From Prorocentrum cordatum (taxonomy: Eukaryota; Sar; Dinophyceae; Prorocentrales; Prorocentraceae), in contig CAUYUJ010019349.1 of the NCBI GenBank assembly GCA_963575745.1, forward strand, positions 27,501-91,500: a stretch of 64,000 bases of DNA, given 5' to 3'. The translations under genes and the position numbers were made by a program. This document shows, in pieces, positions 60,345 to 64,000 of this stretch (the first letter of the stretch is position 1; the number at the start of each line of letters is the position of its first letter). The notes below the pieces were generated by a model, which made no database searches, had not been told where the DNA came from, and saw only the letters and a list, made by a program, of their open reading frames with translations.

Positions 60345-60660
60345 GGTCGACGGTAGAGTAGGGTCGGGTATGATAGGGCAGAGCAGAGCAGAGCAGGTTG
60401 AGGAGAGGGAAGGAGAGGAGAGTAGTGGAAAATGTTGTAGAGCAGAGTAGAACAGGAGTCGAGTAGAGAAGAGTAGAGTAGAGCAGAGCAGAGCATTGTA
60501 GAGTAGAATAGACTAGAGGAATGTAGAGGAGTGTCGATGGTAGAGGAGAGCCCGGTAGAATAGAGTAGAGTAGAGTGGAGTAGAGTCTATCTTAGTCTAC
60601 TCTAGTATACTCCAGCCCAGTCTATTTCCATCCGTTCCACTCTACGTCGTTCCAGTATTC
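60345..60660 (+). repeat. AGAGT-type pentamer array, right block
   Basis: AGAGT/AGAGC/GGAGA units up to about 60585 switch to the opposite orientation (TAGTCTACTCTAGTATACTC, TCCACTCTACG) up to about 60655. The block is therefore a partly inverted pentamer array. Confidence 0.88.
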
Positions 60661-61589
60661 TCATAGATTTGGGGTTCGCGCTGGCTCACACTTTCTTTTC
60701 GGATTGCGAGGCATTTTGAGCATTGCAGTTGTTGCATTGTTCTTCTACGTCGCAAAATGCGCCCTCTCCCTTAGTTGGGACTGTGCGTCAGAAGCGTCCA
60801 AAAGCTCTCGCATGTATGTGATGTGTTGCCCCAGGCTAGCGTGTGATATGCTGCCCCGGGGCTGCGCTGCAGCAAAGCTGCATCTGACACGCGTGGATTG
60901 CATTCCAGATGCCCACGGTTGCTGGACGCACGCGCGCGCCCATGCGTCGCATGTCTTAGACATGTGTAGCAAATTCAGCGCCTTGCAGGCCTAGCGAAAG
61001 CTGACCGCAGGCGGCCTCTATTGAGAAAATGCTCCGCGGCCTGGCTGCACGTCCATTCCCTCTTCGGCAAACTCCAGGGGCCCTCTCGGCTGGAAACTTT
61101 CATAGGGGGAGGGGGGCGAATGCATTCCAGCAAATCCCAGTTTCGGTTTGCGTTTGCCGTGAGATCCGATGATACTGATGCGTGAACGCAAGCCCGACAC
61201 TGCCATCGACATTGGAGGACGCGGCGTGGCGCAATGACCGTCGGTGAGACGATTTTGATTGGGGTGAGCTGCCGCTCATCGAAATCCCGTTTCATGACGC
61301 TTGGGGTGTTTATTGCAGGCTTGGGCTTGTTCAGCAGAATTGCATCGTCGCCCTAGTCGTCGTAGGTACAGTAGGCACATATATTCAAAAGTTGGGCTGC
61401 GACGAATTGCCGCACTGAAGTTTCTTACTTGTTCTCGGCCGTTGGGGTCCATAGACGGTAACTGCCACCCCAGGAACGTTAAGCATGCACGAATATTGTA
61501 CCCTGAGGTATCTAGTCGTAAGATTTGGCATCGTTGCCACAACAGTGCTTGCACTTAGGGGGTCCTGTTTTCTTTCTCCGAGGAACGAC
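60661..61589. other. No gene recognised
   Basis: About 900 bp of mixed sequence without repeat match. Frames under 110 codons, none recognised. Confidence 0.4.
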
Positions 61590-61930
61590 CTCTGCGTGTC
61601 GCAGTCGGCCCTCCTTGGTCGTTGCTCTGTGACCGTTCCCAGTCGGTGGTCTGTGGCTGTTATCTCATCAGGCGGCCGCTCCCAGTCGGTACCCTGTGGC
61701 CGGTCGCGCCTGGTGTTCTGCAGCTGGTGCTTTATCGCTTGTCCTGTGTTTCACAGGCGGCCGTTCTCGGCCTACGCTCTGTGGCCATCCGCGTTCGGTA
61801 ATATGTGGCTGGTGCCCTGTGAGGAGTATCTTACGCTGGTGCCCGCCCTGTGCCTGGTACCCTGTGATTGGTACGTTCTGGTTGGTGCCCTGCGGGTGCG
61901 GTTGGTGCCCCATTCCGGGTAGCAGACTAT
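61590..61930 (+). repeat. Degenerate GGTGCCCTGTG repeats
   Basis: Imperfect units related to CGGTACCCTGTGGCCGGT and TGGTGCCCTGTGATTGGT, spaced about 30 bp. The minus strand reads as repeated Tyr-Gln-Ser-Gln-Gly-Thr-type peptides inside a 169-codon frame (61668-62177), judged a repeat by-product. Confidence 0.65.
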
Positions 61931-62469
61931 TGGCACATGTTGCGCCCCGCAGTTTGCACGCTTTGAGTGCTGGAACCCATCGTGTGGGTTCACGCGCTGG
62001 TATCTCATGCGTTAGCACCGCCGCCGTCTCGAGGACCTGTGTCGTTTTCTTCGTAAGCATGCGGTGCCGTGGTGGTTCAGATCTTTGATGAACGACCTGT
62101 TTGTTGTTGTTTGCATTTGGATGGCCCCAAGCTGGGCTCTGGCTCGTTCCCGACCCGTCACATCTTGGCTTGGCCACTGACGGGTCTCATTGCTGTCGTA
62201 AAGTCCACATATATTCTGAATCTGCCACGTCTTCTAAATTGTCAACGCCAAGCGGCCTGGTGGGATTGCGGCACAGTGGTAAATTGTTAGTGCTGCTGGA
62301 GGTGGTGACCATGGTGTGAAATATCGTTGCTTGGGTGGAAGTACAAGAAGAAGGGTGATGTCGATGAGGACCATGATCACGATGTTGATGGTTTTGGCAA
62401 TGGCAGTGATGACGCTGCTGGTTGTGGCGATGGTCTTAATGATGGGGGAGGTCGAGAAGATAATACGTG
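61931..62469. other. No gene recognised
   Basis: Contains ATGATCACGATGTTGATGGT-type ATG-rich runs near 62370-62440. No domain. Confidence 0.4.
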
Positions 62470-62700
62470 TACACGGGTGCATGCGTGAAAGCGTGTGTAT
62501 GTTAATTGTTGCATGCACATGTATGAACGTGTACGTGTATGGTTTCGTATGGTTGTATTGTGCATGTTTCCTTGTGTGTGAGGTTGCATACGTGTGTAAG
62601 TAATTGCGCGTATGTGTTTGCGTTTTCATGTAATTGCGCACGTGCGTGGATGTGTGCACATGTGGGCATGTGCGTACGCTGAGGTCTGTGTGGGCGGGCG
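62470..62700 (+). repeat. Degenerate GT-rich tract
   Basis: GTGTGTATG, GTACGTGTATGG and GCACGTGCGTGGATGTGTGC-like units. Alternating purine-pyrimidine character. Confidence 0.7.
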
Positions 62701-63045
62701 CTTTCGGCGTGGGTGTCCGGTGTGCGTGGCCCAGCGCTACCCCACCGCAAACAGATTTCCTCAATCTTGCGTTGAGCCATCGCGGAGAAAGCCACGTTCT
62801 GCCGATGTTGTCGATTCGGGTCGGCGCCCCCTTTGTGGGGTCAGCGTGCGTACGGCCTTCGCGATTACAGTTGGCATCCTCATTCACAATACCACTGTTC
62901 ACATCGAGACGATTGGGAAGACCTTACAGTCGGGGCCCTGGAGAAGGGACCCTTTTCATTGGTGAGGGGCTCGGTGTTCCTTGATTGTCTCACAGCTTGT
63001 CTGAGGTTTTTCCTTAGGTTTTCGATATGGAATCGAAGTTAAACT
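62701..63045. other. No gene recognised
   Basis: Ordinary sequence leading into the dispersed repeat at 63046. Confidence 0.4.
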
Positions 63046-63110
63046 TATGGAAAATAGGGGCCTCCTTCCTTATTTAGGGTTCCTTAGGTCAGCGCCCCGA
63101 CTGTACGACC
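63046..63110 (+). repeat. Dispersed repeat with CCTTAGGTCAG, copy 2
   Basis: CCTTATTTAGGGTTCCTTAG, GTCAGCGCCCCGACTGTAC matches the right part of 30530-30690. Confidence 0.65.
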
Positions 63111-63189
63111 GTTGCCGCCGACCTTGAAGGGAGGCGACGACCACGACCGCGGAGTCGGCGGCGACGACGACGCTGGCGCGGGGCAGAGA

Positions 63190-63860
63190 CCTCAGGGATG
63201 CTTCGCGGGGCCCCTTCGGAGCACGGTCGCAGGCCTCTGTGGGGCAGTGCTGGGGCCTCTTGGAAGCACGTTGGGGGCGAGGAGGAGGAGGAGGAGGAGG
63301 AGGAGGAGGGAGGGAGGGAGGGAGGGAGGGAGGGAGGAGGGAGGAGGGAGGAGGGAGGAGGGAGGAGGGAGCCTCTTGGGGTTCCCTTCGGGCTTCCTCG
63401 GGGGCCTCTTGGAGCCTCGTGGGGGGCCTCTTGGGGCTGCCTGGGAGCTTTTTGGGGCCGAGGGCTCGAGTTGTTCGTTCGGGCTCCCATGTGGGCACCC
63501 TCTTGGAGCCGTTTTGGGGGGCCTCTTGGGCAGTCTGGAAGGCCTCTGGGGCCCTCTTGGGTCGTTTTGGGGCCGTCTTGGAAATCGTTTGGACTCTTGT
63601 GCCGATCTTGGTGACATCTTGGGCCGTCCTGGGGCGTCAGGACGCCGACAAGGCGAGAACGCCAGAATCTGCCCAAAAAACCTTAAGAGCATCATTAAGT
63701 TTTGCCTGTTGGGGCCCTCATGGTGTGCTCTTGGAGGCCTCTTCGAGCGTCTTGGCAGCCGCTTGGGCTGTCAGGAGGCCATCTCTGGCATCTTGGACCG
63801 ATTGTTCGGCGTGTCGGGGCTCTCTTGGACGGTCTTGGGGACCTCTTGGGCAGTCTTGTA
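63190..63860 (+). repeat. TCTTGG-type modular repeat, block 6
   Basis: CCTCTTGGGG-type units fill the interval. It is interrupted at 63280-63372 by GGA then GGGA microsatellite, and at 63630-63700 by an A-richer block (GACAAGGCGAGAACGCCAGA). A GGAGGGAGGGAG run forms part of the microsatellite. Confidence 0.75.
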
Positions 63861-64000
63861 GCCACTTGCGGCCCCAGGACCCCCCATGGGAGGATGGCAT
63901 TCTGACCCGGCATCCCCTCCAGGACCTTCCCCCCAGGACCCCCTTGGGACCCCCCCCGCCCCCACCCCCGGGGGGAAGGGATCAAAGTGAAGGGGCTTCC
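63861..64000. other. Window end
   Basis: CCCAGGACCCCC units occur three times. No gene. Confidence 0.4.

Noticed and set aside
61668-62177. 169-codon minus-strand frame with Tyr-Gln-Ser-Gln-Gly text
   Set aside because: It coincides with degenerate GGTGCCCTGTG repeats, and no domain is recognisable.

Overview
This window reads as nuclear DNA of a GC-rich, repeat-laden eukaryote, most likely a dinoflagellate. The main evidence is one gene near the right end (about 55.9-58.1 kb). It encodes a multi-pass membrane protein with a TIR-like core (motifs VFLSH, DKCCIHQ, RLWCMYELAAF) of a type I know from dinoflagellate genomes. Very low gene density, long purine/pyrimidine triplet tracts, tandem arrays and many short hairpin elements fit that assignment. 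A GC-rich genus such as Prorocentrum is plausible, but this is inference. No prokaryotic operon, rRNA, tRNA, spliced-leader RNA or CRISPR array was seen.

Layout. 0-5 kb: modular dispersed repeats, a 100-N gap, and hairpin elements. 5-9 kb: CTC, CTG and CA microsatellites, then a TCTTGG-rich array. 9-12 kb: an 848-bp tandem duplication and a 247-bp tandem duplication carrying a terminal-inverted-repeat (TIR) element. 12-16.3 kb: three more hairpin elements and a 1-kb triplet tract. 16.5-19.4 kb: about 28 tandem copies of a 103-bp unit. 19.6-23 kb: a candidate exon on the plus strand and two protein-like open frames on the minus strand. 24-36 kb: TCTTGG-type modular repeats, minisatellites, GGA tracts and several hairpins, including a near-perfect 186-bp palindrome at 31.6 kb. 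36-40.6 kb: a nested-hairpin insertion, a 290-bp CG-rich satellite and an approximately 90-bp array. 41-47.6 kb: further microsatellites, minus-strand frames of uncertain status and one 144-codon plus-strand frame. 47.6-55.1 kb: a repeat split by a 1.15-kb insertion, minisatellites and a four-copy tandem array. 55.8-58.1 kb: the gene. 58-64 kb: hairpin elements, pentamer arrays and another TCTTGG block.

The strongest theme is a collection of at least eight unrelated short (about 85-215 bp) elements whose ends or whole lengths are inverted repeats. Several recur inside the window with conserved termini, and one family has five full copies. They resemble non-autonomous DNA transposons or introner-type elements, and no transposase gene is visible. 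Copy counts and boundaries were read by eye and need alignment. Most long open frames in this window are by-products of triplet tracts or tandem repeats and were left out.
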